Origin: Siniperca chuatsi
Lineage: Eukaryota > Chordata > Actinopteri > Centrarchiformes > Sinipercidae
Direction: 5' to 3'
Assembly (NCBI RefSeq): GCF_020085105.1
Contig: NC_058057.1
Location: 20,077,860 to 20,141,859, forward strand
Length of the DNA stretch: 64,000 nucleotides
Under the pieces are notes generated by a model that saw only the letters and a list, made by a program, of their open reading frames with translations, searched no databases and was not told the DNA's origin. The stretch's first letter is position 1, and the number at the start of each line of letters is the position of its first letter. The position numbers were made by a program, and so were the translations under genes. This document shows positions 12,730 through 28,600 of the stretch, piece by piece.

Positions 12730-14139
12730 ATGAAATCTGTGCTGGACGGTGTGGCGGACACCACCTTCCGGACAATTACATCTGGTTTACAGTATCTGGG
12801 CTCCAACGATGCCAACTATGACGACCCCCTCAATGATGTAGACTTCAAGGGCAGTTTCTCTCTGCAGAAGCCCTTATCTGCTTTCCGCAGCAACTCCTTC
12901 CCAAACAAGGTACCTGCAGACGAGGAGCTCATCCTCAAGGGCATCCCCTTCTACCCCACCAATGCCACAGATTTGTTTGGCAACAGGAGCACATTCAGAG
13001 ATGAGACTAACAATATACAATGTGGGGAGAACTTTATGGACATGGAGTGCTTCATGATCCTGACCCCCAGTCAGCAGCTGGCTGTGGCTGTGTTGTCTCT
13101 AACTCTGGGTACCTTCACGGTGCTGGAGAACCTGGTGGTGCTCTGCGTCATCTTTCAGTCCCGCACCCTCCGCTGCAGGCCGTCCTACCACTTCATTGGC
13201 AGTCTGGCTGTGGCTGACCTGCTGGGAAGTGTCATATATGTCTACAGCTTTCTGGACTTCCATGTTTTCCACAGGAAGGACAGCCCCAATGTTTTTCTCT
13301 TCAAGCTGGGTGGAGTCACGGCGTCGTTCACTGCATCCGTAGGGAGCCTTTTCCTCACTGCTATTGACCGCTACATCTCCATACACCGGCCTCTCTCCTA
13401 CAGACGGATCGTGACACGGACCAAGGCTGTCATTGCCTTTTGTGTGATGTGGACCATCTCCATTGTCATCGCAGTGCTACCTCTGCTGGGCTGGAACTGT
13501 AAGCGTCTCAATTCTGTTTGCTCAGATATATTCCCTCTGATCGATGAGAACTACCTGTTGTTCTGGATCGGTGTAACCAGTGTGCTGGTTCTTTTCATTA
13601 TCTATGCCTACATATACATCCTGTGGAAAGCCCACCACCACGCTGTGCGAATGCTGAGCCGCACCTCCCAGAAGAGCCTTGTTGTTTACTCAGCAGATGG
13701 GACTAAAGTGCAGACCACACGCCCTGAGCAGACACGCATGGACATCCGTCTGGCCAAGACCCTGGTGCTTATCCTGGTGGTGCTGGTCATCTGCTGGGGC
13801 CCAGTGCTCGCCATCATGGTCTATGACCTCTTCTGGAGGATGGACGATGACATCAAGACAGTATTTGCATTCTGCAGCATGCTTTGCCTGCTCAACTCCA
13901 CTGTCAACCCAATCATCTACGCCTTGAGGAGCAAGGACCTGCGGCACGCCTTCCTCAGCTCCTGCCATGCCTGCAGGGGCAGTGCCCAGCAGTTGGACAA
14001 TAGCCTCGAGTCAGACTGCCAGAGCAGAAATGCCAACATTTCTGCCAACAGGGCTGCAGAGAGCTGCGTGAAGACCACTGTGAAAATAGCCAAAGTAACA
14101 ATGTCTGTGTCAACTGAAACTTCTGCTGAGGCTGTCTAA
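12730..14139 (+). CDS. cnr1: Cannabinoid receptor 1
   Basis: Class A GPCR of the plasma membrane. In vertebrates it binds endocannabinoids and couples to Gi/o, chiefly at presynaptic terminals. It is a single uninterrupted frame of 469 codons (human about 472), starting in a good context (gccatga). Visible landmarks are: glycosylation sites N78 and N85 in the long N-terminal tail; TM2 aspartate D163 in [12 protein letters not shown] at 213-215; ECL2 cysteines 257 and 264; the CWGP motif of TM6 at 355-358; and NPIIY of TM7 at 393-397. Cysteines 412 and 415 after helix 8 could be palmitoylated. The tail ends STETSAEAV, close to the mammalian end. The N-terminal start [17 protein letters not shown] is nearly that of mammalian CB1, so this is not cnr2. 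Some fishes keep two cnr1 paralogues; which one this is cannot be decided here. A coding region in one exon is normal for the family. Confidence 0.97.
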   Translation: MKSVLDGVADTTFRTITSGLQYLGSNDANYDDPLNDVDFKGSFSLQKPLSAFRSNSFPNKVPADEELILKGIPFYPTNATDLFGNRSTFRDETNNIQCGENFMDMECFMILTPSQQLAVAVLSLTLGTFTVLENLVVLCVIFQSRTLRCRPSYHFIGSLAVADLLGSVIYVYSFLDFHVFHRKDSPNVFLFKLGGVTASFTASVGSLFLTAIDRYISIHRPLSYRRIVTRTKAVIAFCVMWTISIVIAVLPLLGWNCKRLNSVCSDIFPLIDENYLLFWIGVTSVLVLFIIYAYIYILWKAHHHAVRMLSRTSQKSLVVYSADGTKVQTTRPEQTRMDIRLAKTLVLILVVLVICWGPVLAIMVYDLFWRMDDDIKTVFAFCSMLCLLNSTVNPIIYALRSKDLRHAFLSSCHACRGSAQQLDNSLESDCQSRNANISANRAAESCVKTTVKIAKVTMSVSTETSAEAV

Positions 14140-15780
14140 TTGGCCGTCAGGGGGGGAAACTGTAAATGTCATCCTCCCCCAAAGAATGCCATTCAACAAA
14201 ATAACGCAGAAGTTAGATATTCCAGAGAAAAAAAATAATCTCCTGAAAGTATTGACTTACATCCTCACATAGACGCTTTAGTGGTTGCATTATTTTATGT
14301 CAGTGTGTGAGTACATAGTGTGCCAAAGTGCCAAATGGTATTGCAAAGTTCATAGAAAGGACACACAATTTGAAAGGATTATCAAAGACTATCATAAGTC
14401 TGCTGTTTACCATAGACTTCATGATATCCAGTTAGTGAAGTCATATTATATTTTTGTACTGTGAATTCAGGTTTTGAAACCAATTTATCTTCATTTATGG
14501 GATAAGGGGCTACTGACATTTTTAATTCGAGATGTTTTATTGTGTCATTTAGACTTTAATGTGTGTCTTGCAGCATAAATATAACAAATTCCGCGCCTTG
14601 ACAGGCTTCGTGTACATGTTGCATATAGACATTTCTATGAGGAAATGATAAAAAAAAAGTTCAAATGACTCTGATTGTTTATTTCCAAAATAGCCATTAA
14701 ACTTGTCACTTTTGTACTTCATCTGACAACACTCAGTGAGTGGCAAATGTGTGAAGAGATTTTGAGAAATGAGAGGTGATTCATGCTCAAGATAAAAAAA
14801 CACAAAACATTTTTATCACCATCACAAATAAACTCTAATGAGATGGAGGTAAACGGATTCACGGCTTTTGAGTACGTCAAATCTGAAATGGCATTTTCTG
14901 TGGCAGAGTGACGATCGTCCCTGTTGTCCATTTCTTTACTCGCTAGCTGTTAGACCTTTAGAGTAACGTGTCTTTGTTCAAATGTATACCTAACAACTGT
15001 ACAGTGCTTTCTTGCAAAATAAAATGTTCAAATCGACTTGTTCAGCTGTACAGCCAACACAACAACAGCAAACTTCTGGCAAAAGCTTGAACTCATCAAA
15101 CTGAATTTGGACCCAGTGTGCTGGTCACTACTGTAACAAACTGAAGTGGTTTCTGACTACAGCTGCTTTCAACAAATGTATGATTTTACTGGATTCAGTG
15201 TGTATGTGTGTGATACCTTGTGACTTGGTGATATATTTCCAACCCCAAGCCTTTTGATCATTGCAGTGAGTTGTTTTAGTGCTACTGTTGCAGCGGGGCA
15301 TCATTTCGGAAAATAAAAGTAACCCATGCACCGACCTAGTGAAGTACTTTTGGCGTAACTCTAAATAAAAATATGTCTGCTGTTTGTTTTTTTTTACTTA
15401 TCTAAACAAATAAACAAGGGTCTTTTCATTAGCTGGTAACTTGAATGGAAGTCTGTGTGTATGCATTGTGTGGAGAATCGACAACAGACCTTACAAAAGA
15501 ATTTGAGAAGATGTGATGTAGTACTTTTAATCTAGAAATCTCACAGCACAATTGTTCTGTAGACATTTATCTTGGTGTAAAGTTATCCAGACAGCTGTTT
15601 ATCAGTATGCTTTGCTGCCTCTTGTATTATTGGGTATTGAAGATCAAAATGTCAACTGTCAAGTGGCTTCTGTACAGTGTTGGCATAATGAGAAATCTAT
15701 GACTTAAAAATCACATTCAGTCAAGTGTTTTTAGTATTGCTGTTTTCAAACTTTTGAATAAAGTCGCAGCTGGTTGTCAT
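14140..15780 (+). other. cnr1: cnr1 3' untranslated region with poly(A) signals
   Basis: AT-rich sequence after the stop codon with candidate AATAAA signals at 15,018-15,023 and 15,757-15,762. A T-rich stretch follows the second signal. Long 3' UTRs are usual for CNR1. No other gene is seen before 18 kb. The true end needs transcript data. Confidence 0.5.
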
Positions 15781-16313
15781 TTCGCCTGCAGTTATTCGAT
15801 TGATTATTTGATGATGGGAAACAGAAGGTCACAACACATTTTGTTTAATTCATCCAACAATCTCTGATTCAAGAGGAACAGATACACAGACAGGAAGCCA
15901 AGCCCTGAGCTGATGGCATCAGTGATGTTTGAGTGCCCCCTTGAGGAAGATCTCTTGTCAATAGTGGCAGCCTTTCTGAAGAAAGGGAACATTTCTACAC
16001 ATTGATTTTAGGCTTTGTTAGTATTACTGTGGTTACTTCTTGTAACCCTGAAAGTGACAAATTGCAAGAAAATGGCTGCCACAACATCCTCTGACGGCAA
16101 CATCTGCTCTGTCCTTTTCATCACTTGGCTTCGAGGAATAGGAAAATTGCAACATCTGTTCACACAGATGTCAACAGGGTTTTGTTCGTTCATCTACCAA
16201 ATACTCCTATCTATTAAAAGCCACAAGGTGGGTTTACTCTACCATGTGTGAAAGGCTGCATTTAGGGGGTTAAATACAACATCTAAATAAATAAATAAAC
16301 ATGGGTTGGGACT

Positions 16314-16650
16314 AGAGCCAATATGGTCAGTCGATTCATAGATTAGTTGATTGACAGAAGATTAATCAGCAACTATTTTTTATAGTAGTTCAATTTATTT
16401 TTCAAGCAAAATTGACCAAACATTACCTAGTTTTCTTTGTCTTATGTGATGGTAAACTGAAAACTTTGGGGTTTTGGACTGTTGGTCAAACTAAACAAAC
16501 CATCTGAAGACATCACCTTGGGCTCTAGGAAATTATGAAACTGTGAATTTTTCACCATTTTCTGACATTTTATATACCAAACTAATAATTGAGAAAACAA
16601 CTGGCAGATTAATCAATGATGAAAATAATCTTGTTGCAGGCCTAGGTGGC
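16314..16650 (+). repeat. Dispersed repeat 'attaatc' family, copy A
   Basis: Begins with gattagttgattgac and continues through tcttatgtgatggtaaactg, ttttggactgttggtc and caccttgggctct to cattttatataccaaac. The same ordered phrases recur at 27.5, 38.3, 53.3 and 63.3 kb, which shows a multi-copy family within this window. Non-coding; probably a non-autonomous transposon. Confidence 0.75.
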
Positions 16651-17466
16651 TGAAGTGTTGAAATACCAGTGGCTCACACATCCTCCTCCATTTCTGTACA
16701 GTTCAGAATATGTGTGTGTACAGCGGTGGTTGAGGAAGTGGTAGTGATGGAAGGGAAATGTCTCAAACTTGTATGTGAAAGGGATGGGGGTTGTTTCAAA
16801 TCAAAAACTACAAGCCAGACAGGGAGTTTCGCAACTGGAGTAAGCTTTAAGAGGTCCAAGTGCATGTCTATTTAGTCATTTCTTTTGATCAATCATCATA
16901 CTTCATACTTAATCATACCCTGATCACCCCCACTGCAAAACGATTTATCTTTTTACAATTTAATTAATTTCTCTCTTCAAATCTGAACATGATCCACAGA
17001 CACTTGATACAAATTTTACAGACCTACCTACAGTTTTATTTTTAATTTCAAATTATTTCATTCTCAGGCCGCATTATTATTATTTCTTCTGAACCAGAAA
17101 TATGTTCTTAATTCAAGACCATGGGTTCACATGTAGTCCTTGATTCTGTACTCATAAATACTGCTGAGAAATAATGTTTAATAGCTAAACATTGGATTAA
17201 TTCTTCTTTGTAGTTACATTTAAGCCAAGCTGGCCTGGGTTTCCAATTAACTTAATTTACTTAAATGCATTTTGATATGAATCAAATTAGATAGGATGAA
17301 TTGAGATGGTAATTGTTTCCTCAAATCCTCATATTAAGTAAATCCTAGTAAAAATATTTTAATGCTCTTATAGTGCAATAGATTTCTGTCTAAAAAACAA
17401 AGTGTAAGTATTATGAGTCTTTTGTATAAATAGGTTAAAAATGCCTTTTTACTGTTTGTATGTAAA

Positions 17467-17525
17467 CGTTTTAATAATAATAATAAACTTTATTTGTATA
17501 GCATCTTTCGAACAAGAAGTGCAGC
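17467..17525 (-). mobile_element. LINE tail fragment (L2-like)
   Basis: Reads aataataataataaactttatttgtatagca, then agctcaaa. This is the reverse complement of the usual L2/CR1-type end (caaagc...tatataaataaagtttattatt). It is about 60 bases, so the subfamily is uncertain. Confidence 0.45.
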
Positions 17526-18086
17526 TCAAACTTTATGTTTTAAGTGAAACTGAAACTTCGCCGTGGTTTGGGTGGTTTTGTTAGCAAACAAAACAAATTT
17601 GAAAAAAGCACATTTTCAAGGTTTTCGGGAAATGTAGTATTCAAGCTAAGAAAAGAATCGGCGCGATAGGGAATAAAAACTACAAGTACCAGCATGAGAC
17701 CGTTTTCTTGCGCATGGTCAGAACCGATAAAATTGAACGGAATAAAAGGTAAGCTAGTCTGAGCCGTTGTATTACTTAGTACTCGAAATTAATGCAGCAA
17801 AATCTGAACTCATCTGATTTTATACCAAATTTATCTTAATTTATTTTATCCATATTATTTCAAGATATATTCGGTAACTTAAACTATATGAGATTTATCA
17901 GCAGAAGGCAACGAGAGACGAAAATAGTGTATATTTGTCTCCAGTCCGGAATCGCTTCTGCCGTTTGAACTAGCTAACGTGAGCTAGCATTAGCAGCACA
18001 GACCGGGGCCCAGGTCGGCGGCTTTCCAAGATAAAAGGGAATTTGAGGTTTTCTATTTTAGATTTTTTTAGACACATTTCAGCGAG

Positions 18087-20976
<2,890 letters not shown>

Positions 20977-21615
20977 GTATTGGCATCTTGTATCGAGGAA
21001 TACCATTTTCTGCAAGCTACTCCAGGGACTCAGTGGGTCTAGTTGGACTTTTCTCCTAGCTGTGCCATATCGCTTCTATGTGGACTCACTGCCTCAGGCA
21101 TCAGTTAGTGGCATCTACGTTTGCTGTGTCTGCAGAGTTAGGAGGGCTTCCTGCTGCCAACCTGTTCAAGGACTCTGTGTGACTCAACCAGTGGCCTCTT
21201 AAACACCGTGTCAATATTTATTTGGCTTTGTTCTGATGCCTTCGTAAAAGGCTGACTGCCACCACACACTTAGCCTTTTGATTTTATTTTTGTCAAATTT
21301 AGTTATTTCACAGAGAGGATGTTAGTTGTGCAGCTTCTCTATATGTGTATTTTGAAAAAGGGATTGAACATTGACGAGTGGACAAACCAGGGCCGCCTTC
21401 AGACTGGACTCCAGGAACAGGCATCTTGGCTATTTTCAGCATTGTTTTAAACTGTTCTGGCAATTACTGCTATTACATTTGTGTACACTGTATTTTTATT
21501 TTTTTTTTGCTTGACTTTTGTTCATTGTATCAAAATTTCATGATTTTATTTGCTGTAGGTATTAAGGGGCTTTGATTCAAGAAAAGCGAATTAATAAAGT
21601 GTTTACACAAATGTT
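20977..21615 (+). other. akirin2: akirin2 3' UTR with poly(A) signal
   Basis: Follows the TGA at 20,974-20,976. AATAAA at 21,593-21,598 is the best poly(A) signal, giving a 3' UTR of about 630 bases. No other coding evidence is seen. Confidence 0.65.
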
Positions 21616-22615
21616 TGGTATGCCATGGATTTTCAATTTGCGATGATTCTGTTTGAGTCACCACAGTTGACACCATCTTTTGAAGGGATAAAACAAATCA
21701 AAAAGTTTTAGTTTTCTACACCAGCACCCTCCGTGCTACAAAGGTGAGTGGAATTTAGTTTGTGGTGCTCAAAACATGAAAAAAATGACATGTTCCAACA
21801 ACAAAGTGTCTTTACAGAAACTGTGTCTCCATTATTTGGGATCAATCCCAGACCCTTCATGCCAACAATTATTTGTTCTGTTTCTTATGTAGAAACTACT
21901 TAAACCATCAGGGCCTCCTAATTCAAGAGCTAAACTTTAAGACTATTATGGTTTCCAAATCCACCTAAAAGGAAAATGTACCTCTTATACACTAGGTGGG
22001 CTTTTAAAACCTAAAATACTAGTAATAGTGGTTGGTTGTATACTTTGCAGCTTACAGGAAGTGTTCGACTGCGTAACAATATAAAATGAAACGCACGTAT
22101 TTCCCTGCACCAATCAGAATTTATTTCGGAGATTTCGAACGTGTTATGTTTTTGTGTTCTTATGTTGCCAAGGAAACGCCATCAAATTAGTTCAAACCGC
22201 ACTCCTGATGAAGCGGTTTTGCTGCTGAGTTTGAGTTGTTAAACCCCTAATGAATAATAAGTAAATATGTTTTTTTCTTCCAAACTTTAACTTCGATGGT
22301 TACTTATTTAGTCATGAATATTTGCTGTTCTAGCAAAATATTTAAGGTTTGAAACCTGGTTTTCAGGTGATAAAGGGACCGGATAGGCGATGCGATGTCG
22401 GAAGCAACGGAAAATATAAACGAACAAACCTTTTCTAGTTGCTGACGTTGTTAGCGAACGAAGCCTGTGATTGGACGAGCTTAGAGGAAGCGGTATGGAT
22501 AAGGAGGAAGTACAGTAACGTTAGCTATGTCAATGTGAACAGATCATACAGCATTTGATTGTAGCTCATTTTGCAACAAGTTTATCATTATATTGTGTTT
22601 GCACGGTTAAGAGAC
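21616..22615. other. Short intergenic region/rars2 promoter
   Basis: About 1 kb between the akirin2 poly(A) site and the rars2 start. No ORC3-like or other coding sequence is visible. The last 250 bases (CG-containing, around 22,380-22,560) are the likely rars2 promoter and leader. Confidence 0.6.
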
Positions 22616-25600
22616 ATGGCTTGTTTTTTCAGAAGAAGTATTGCAGCAAAGGTAATGAAGCTGAAAGTCTTGAAAGATGATACTGTATGCTAATGCAAAC
22701 CTAGCAGCATGCCTTGACCCTGAAGCAAGTAAAAACAAGAGGGAGGCAGGATTGTCTTGCACATAACAGTTTGCCTATGCTCTTTAAGCTCACCTCATAC
22801 TGGTGTTTATTGAAATCTTATACCTCTTTATGTGTTTTGATGTTTAGCTGGGAAAGACGCTGCAGCAGTCTGAGGATGCCTTCATACCAGCTCTGTCAGC
22901 AGTTCCAGTTTTTAAGAAACAGTTAAGTGTGATTGTGTTTAACATTAATTCTGTTTGAGTCAGATGCTTTATACGTGTCTGTTAAAGCTCCCTGAACCTT
23001 GTACTCCTCAGGCAGACTGCTGACTTCAAACTGCCAATCAGCACATTACGAATCAGTGGGATTTTACCATCCAGTGGTGACATTCAACTGCAGACAGAAT
23101 ATTTGGCCACTCAGGTAAGATACATTTTAGAGAAGGCATGGGTAAAGGCTACCCCAGATCTAACATGTTGACATGTTTTTATTTTGTCACCATGCTATTG
23201 TAATCTCACAAATAGAGGCACAATTTTTTTTACTTTTTTTTGGTGACAAGGCAAAGAATCAACAAATTAAGGCTCATCTTTCATTACATTCTTTAGCAGC
23301 TTACAGCTTTTGTCCAAAGCGATTTACATTTTTTCGCATGCACATACATTGGTAGCACTTTGGGGCTCAATGTTTAGCTCCGTGACACTTCAACATGTGG
23401 ACCAGAGGAACTCAGGGATTGAACCGCCAACCTGCTCTACCAGCTGAGCTGCAGCCGCCCTGGCCATCTTGATTCCTTGTCTCCTTAAATCTAAAGCTGT
23501 TAGAAATCTCTGTATCCTTTTCGACGCCGAGCTCCACAAACATATCAACAGTGTTTCAAGATCAGCTTATTACCACTTAGAATATCAGAAAAGAGGATAC
23601 TTACCAAAAACAGATATAGAGAGATTTGAACATGCTTTTGTAATTTAGAAAACAGACTTTTATAATGACCTTTCTTCTAGTATTTCTCAGACGATTGTGG
23701 GGTAATTGCAGATCAGTCAGAAAGCTGCAGCCACACAATAACAGGGACTACAAAAAGAGAGCATTTCACTGTACATCTGTCCTCAAATTACTGCACTGGC
23801 TTCCACAATGCACTAGAATTTACTTTAAATTGTTGTCTTGTCTATAAAGCTCTGAAGGCTCCACCGTATATGTTTAGACATGCTTAAAATCTATTTAAGA
23901 CCACTGAGTTCGCCATGTGAATGAAATGTGTAATATAAAGTTTGCCTTGCCATTTCACCTGGAACCAAAATCACAAAGTTAATTGAATATTCCTCTTACT
24001 TTATTTTTGTAGATACACTCCAAGTCTATTCTGCTCAATATAATTCTGAAAGACAAGGTCCTTGTATTTTCCTTGAAATCTGCTTTGTATTTTTCAGTTG
24101 AAGCAGGACAGTGTGGTGGAAGACATATCTGCTGGATGTGGAGTGATCAACTTTAAAGTTAATCGCAAACTTCTTGTCCAGGTTTGTCAGTTTTCTTTTC
24201 CACTGTGGTGCAAACAACAGTCTTGACTGCTTCTACTGTGATTATAATCTGTGTAATCTTCTATTTTAGAAAATGTTGGAGCCATTTGGAAAGGAGGAGG
24301 ATGATAAATTTGGGTTAAATAGTGAACTTTTCAATACTCTCAAGAGAGGAACAACATTAGTTGAATATAGGTATGTTTGTATATCTTCTTTAACACTACA
24401 AGCTATGTCTTCCCCTTGTAGATTGTCATCAGACACAATAAATGCGTTTTTATGTTGCAGCTCTCCAAATATTGCCAAAAAATTCCATGCTGGACACTTG
24501 CGATCTACAATTATTGGTGAGTTTTGGCTTTTGAGTTAATTTATTCAGTAACTAAAGCCAAAATAGTTTTATTGAGTAATATGCATGTGGATTGTACTGT
24601 ACACTAGAGCCAGGCTAATACATCGGCCGATATTAGCTAATTGCAGATTTATGGGTATCAGCGTGTATGTCAGCCAATAAAATGCAAGAAATTGAATTAC
24701 AGAAAAGCCAAAGATATGTTTTGAAACCGTTGTCACCCTTCTATAGTTTGTCCACCAGAGACAATGTTTATTTTTCAATTGTGAAATGCCTTGCCCAGTA
24801 CATTTCTTGGTCATATTTGTTACAAAAACACATTTAAGGGAGGCTTATCAAAAATACTTATTTATTTTATAGGTGGTGTAAAGACAATTAATATTGGCCG
24901 ATGTATCATTATTGGATTTTTTAACATGAAACATGAAACTGATTGTAAAGTCAGTCAACTTGACTAAAACATATAATCTCCATCTCCAGGTAACTTCATC
25001 GCTAACCTAAAGCAGTGCCTTGGAAACAATGTTATTCGAATGAACTACCTCGGAGACTGGGGTATGCAATTTGGTGAGTAAATAATGTGCAAAATATTCA
25101 GCAGGTGCCCTCTGGTCTCATAAAGTCCCAAATGCTACTCTTTGAGTGAATATTATTGACGAAACCAGTTTCCTTTCAGGTTTGCTAGGAGCTGGGTTTG
25201 GCCAATTTGGATGTCAGGAGAAATTGAAACAGAATCCCTTGCAGCATTTGTTTGAGGTGAGTTTGCAAGTTTGGATAAAGACACACAGCCACAAACAGTC
25301 TGGCAAGTAGAATGAGTTTCATAAAAAAGTGTTAATCGTTTGCTCAAACATTTGGCTGACATGCCAGGTGAACTGCCATCCCACCATCAACAGACACAAC
25401 AGTTTTGGTGTTACATGGTCTAAATGCTGTTAAAAAGGCTTTTCTTCAACATTATCATGGCGGTTTGGCAGTATTTGGTGTTTTTGTCTTGCAGGTTTAT
25501 GTTCAAGTGAACAAGGAAGCAGAGCACAATGAGGATATGAAACAGGCTGCCAGAGACTTCTTTAGACAGCTGGAGCAGCATGAGAGCGAGGCTATGTCGT

Positions 25601-28600
25601 TATGGCAACAGTTTAGAGAGATCACAGTGGATGAGTATCAACACGTTTACAAGGTAGAACCAGCCGGACTGAATGACAACATGACCAATCGACACCATGA
25701 CTCCTAAACTCTGAAATATAAACCTTTTGATCGAAGGAAAGAAAATATCAGTAGAAGTCTGTTATAATGAATGATTCATTTCACATCTTTTCAGCGGTTA
25801 GGGGTCCACTTTGATATTTACTCCGGGGAGTCCTTTCACCAAGATCAAGCCCAGGAGGTGATGCAGCAGCTGCAGAGCCAAGGCCTGTTGAAAACCTCTG
25901 AGTATGTGACATATGTGATGGCCTTTAATCAGTAACTGACATGACAGACTCCAAGTGAACATCTGTTAGGAGGCCAGTAGGCCAGCTACCTGCTCCCAGT
26001 TGGTTTATTTACTGGGTTGCCGATAAAGTGTGACTCTTTAGTTGGCTGTCATTGATTTTGTATGTGTGTGTTTTGTCTTATTGGGTGTTGAAAGTATTGG
26101 CAGACCATGTATGTATTTATTATTTATTGATTTTCAAAAGAGGGGCAGGTAATATAGGTAATATATATATTTTTCTTGTCCCTGATCCTTTTTTATTATG
26201 GAGTTCACATTACTTTGTTACACACCACATCGTATATTTTGTGTTGGAAGTGTACACTGAAGTTATTGGAAAAAATAAATAATTATTATTAGATAATATA
26301 ATTATATTAAATAAATCAGCCAAGCCTACATTATCAGCTGATTTTTGCTTATGTCAGATATATCCTTATTGGCATATGTGTTGCAGCACAGAAATACCAA
26401 AGCCATGTTTGACTACATCGTTTGTGCACCAGAGAGCATTGACAAGTTGGTTTTTCAACTGTAAAATGTCTGCTCACTACATATCTTTATCACAATTCTT
26501 TAAAAAACGAATTGAAGAGATTATTATCAAAAATGTATCAGTTGATATATTGTTAAAACAAACCCAGTTGCTGGTCAGTTATGAACAATATGGAGAAATA
26601 TGTGAAGAACTGTGAGTTTTCCAACGGTTGCCTACCTACGTTATCACTACTTAAACCTTTTTTGTATGAATGCTTTTTTTTTTTTTCTTCAGTTGAGAAC
26701 GATGTTTTATTAAATCAGTGGCAGCTGATCCTGAGCTTACATGGACTTGAATTCATGGAAATTGTTGTATTTACAGGAGAGGAACAGGTGTAGTGGATCT
26801 CTCCCCTGCTGGAGACATGAGCAGCGTCTGTACAGTGCTCCGCAGTGACGGCACAACTCTCTACATCACCAGGTCAGTACTTGTGTAAATGGTCAATTAA
26901 AATACAAGAACAATTAAAATGTTGAATTTTACAATCTGTGCTGTTCTGGAGAAAATAGTGAAGCGGTCCACAGGTTCAGAGTTTAGAAAATCTCATAGAA
27001 GTGTTTAAAAAGCCCATTCTGAAAGAACATTAAACATGTACAATAAAAATAATGGTCGAATTTTACTTGCCTAAAATGTAGACAAGCGTGCAATACAAGT
27101 AGGTGAAGCTGCAAAATGGAGATATTTAGATTATTTAAAATGACAGATCAAAGCTGAGTTATCAGATGGTAACTGTATAATACATAAGCCATGACTTTTG
27201 AAAGTGGAAGTGACAATAATACCTTATTCTGCATTTCAGAGATCTTGCTGCAGCTATCGACCGAACTGAAAAATACCATTTTGATGAGATGATTTATGTG
27301 GTAAGGAAACTGGTGCACTCAAGCATTCACTTTTTTTAAACTGTTACATTGCTGTACTTTAAAGACATGTTGGGGTAACTTCACATATACAAGACACATT
27401 TATCTACAACATGGAAAAAGCACATTTAATTGCAGTCATAAGAACGTAATGGAATTTAATGATGAAGCTTCAGTAATCTTAAACAAAGTTTTTTGCACTC
27501 TATAGAGCTGAAACAATTAGTCGATTAGTCAATCGACAGAAAATTAATTGTCAGCTATTTACAGTTGATTTATCATTTAAGTCATTTTTCAAGGAAACAG
27601 TCGCAAACATTCCCAAGTTCCAGGCTCTAAATTGTGAGGATTTGCTGCTTTTCTCTGTCTTATGTTATAGTAAACTAAATATCTTTGGAAAAACAACACA
27701 TATGATGATGACACCTTGGGCTTTAGAAAATTGTGATGGTTTCTCTCAAACATTATGAATAACATCATGATGCCAAACAAACCAATGCAAAATGGATGTT
27801 TGGATATTTGTTTTACCAACAGTCACTGTCACTGATTTGAATGTCTATGATGATGTATTCAGTGCTTGATCCAGATTGTCCTCTTGAACTACTACTACTA
27901 CTACTCTTGAATTCCTACCTTGTTCCTTTTTATATTCTATCCATGCCCTTTGTTGCGGCATATTTATCAGTTCACTGTATTTCTTTTTCTTTTTAAGACA
28001 GATAAAAGTCAAGCGAATCACTTTCACCAGTTGTTCCAGATCCTGCTCGCTATGGGACATTCATGGGCCGACAGGTAGCAGGAAAAATACCTGAACACAA
28101 CCACACACATGACATAAACAGGTTTAATGGAAGCTGTTAACTGATGTTAGTTAACGATAGTTGTTAATGAGAGATCAAAGAGTAGTATTGTAAAATATCT
28201 TTGATAAGTAACTTTTCTTTATAATTGAAACCAAGTTTAAAAACATTGTAAGTGAATCTAGTGGGATTTAGCAATACTTTATGTAATCAGCACCCCACAC
28301 ACCACAGACAGCTGTTTTAATAAGAAACATTGGCCTATTGTCTCCTATGAAGTGTTGGTGCTATCGCAGGTAACCAAGTCCATTTCCTCATTTACTTAAA
28401 TACAACTTTGAGGTGCTTTGAGTATTTTATGTACATTTTATATATGTTTTGTATACATTTCATGCTACTTATACCGCTACTCCACTACATTACTTTTACC
28501 TGACAGCTTAGTTACTAGTTACTGTAAACATTTTCTTTCAAAACATAATAAACTTTTAAAATATGATAAATTGGTATATATCAAAATACTCAAACAAAAT

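Larger units (their letters stand above)
15785..18086. other. Intergenic region between cnr1 and akirin2
   Basis: Contains a dispersed repeat at 16,314-16,650 and an L2-like tail near 17,467. The last few hundred bases (about 17,640-18,086) should hold the akirin2 promoter and leader: a ccggggcccaggtcggcggc patch near 18,003-18,022 is locally G+C-rich. Open frames near 16.0 kb overlap on both strands and look accidental. Confidence 0.6.

Noticed and set aside
13099-13968. Antisense frames inside cnr1 (13,099-13,386 and 13,690-13,968)
   Set aside because: Shadows of the G+C-rich receptor coding sequence.
23379-23462. Possible tRNA gene on the minus strand
   Set aside because: A- and B-box-like sequences are present, but the spacing is short, arms do not pair and a SINE body follows. 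Called a SINE.
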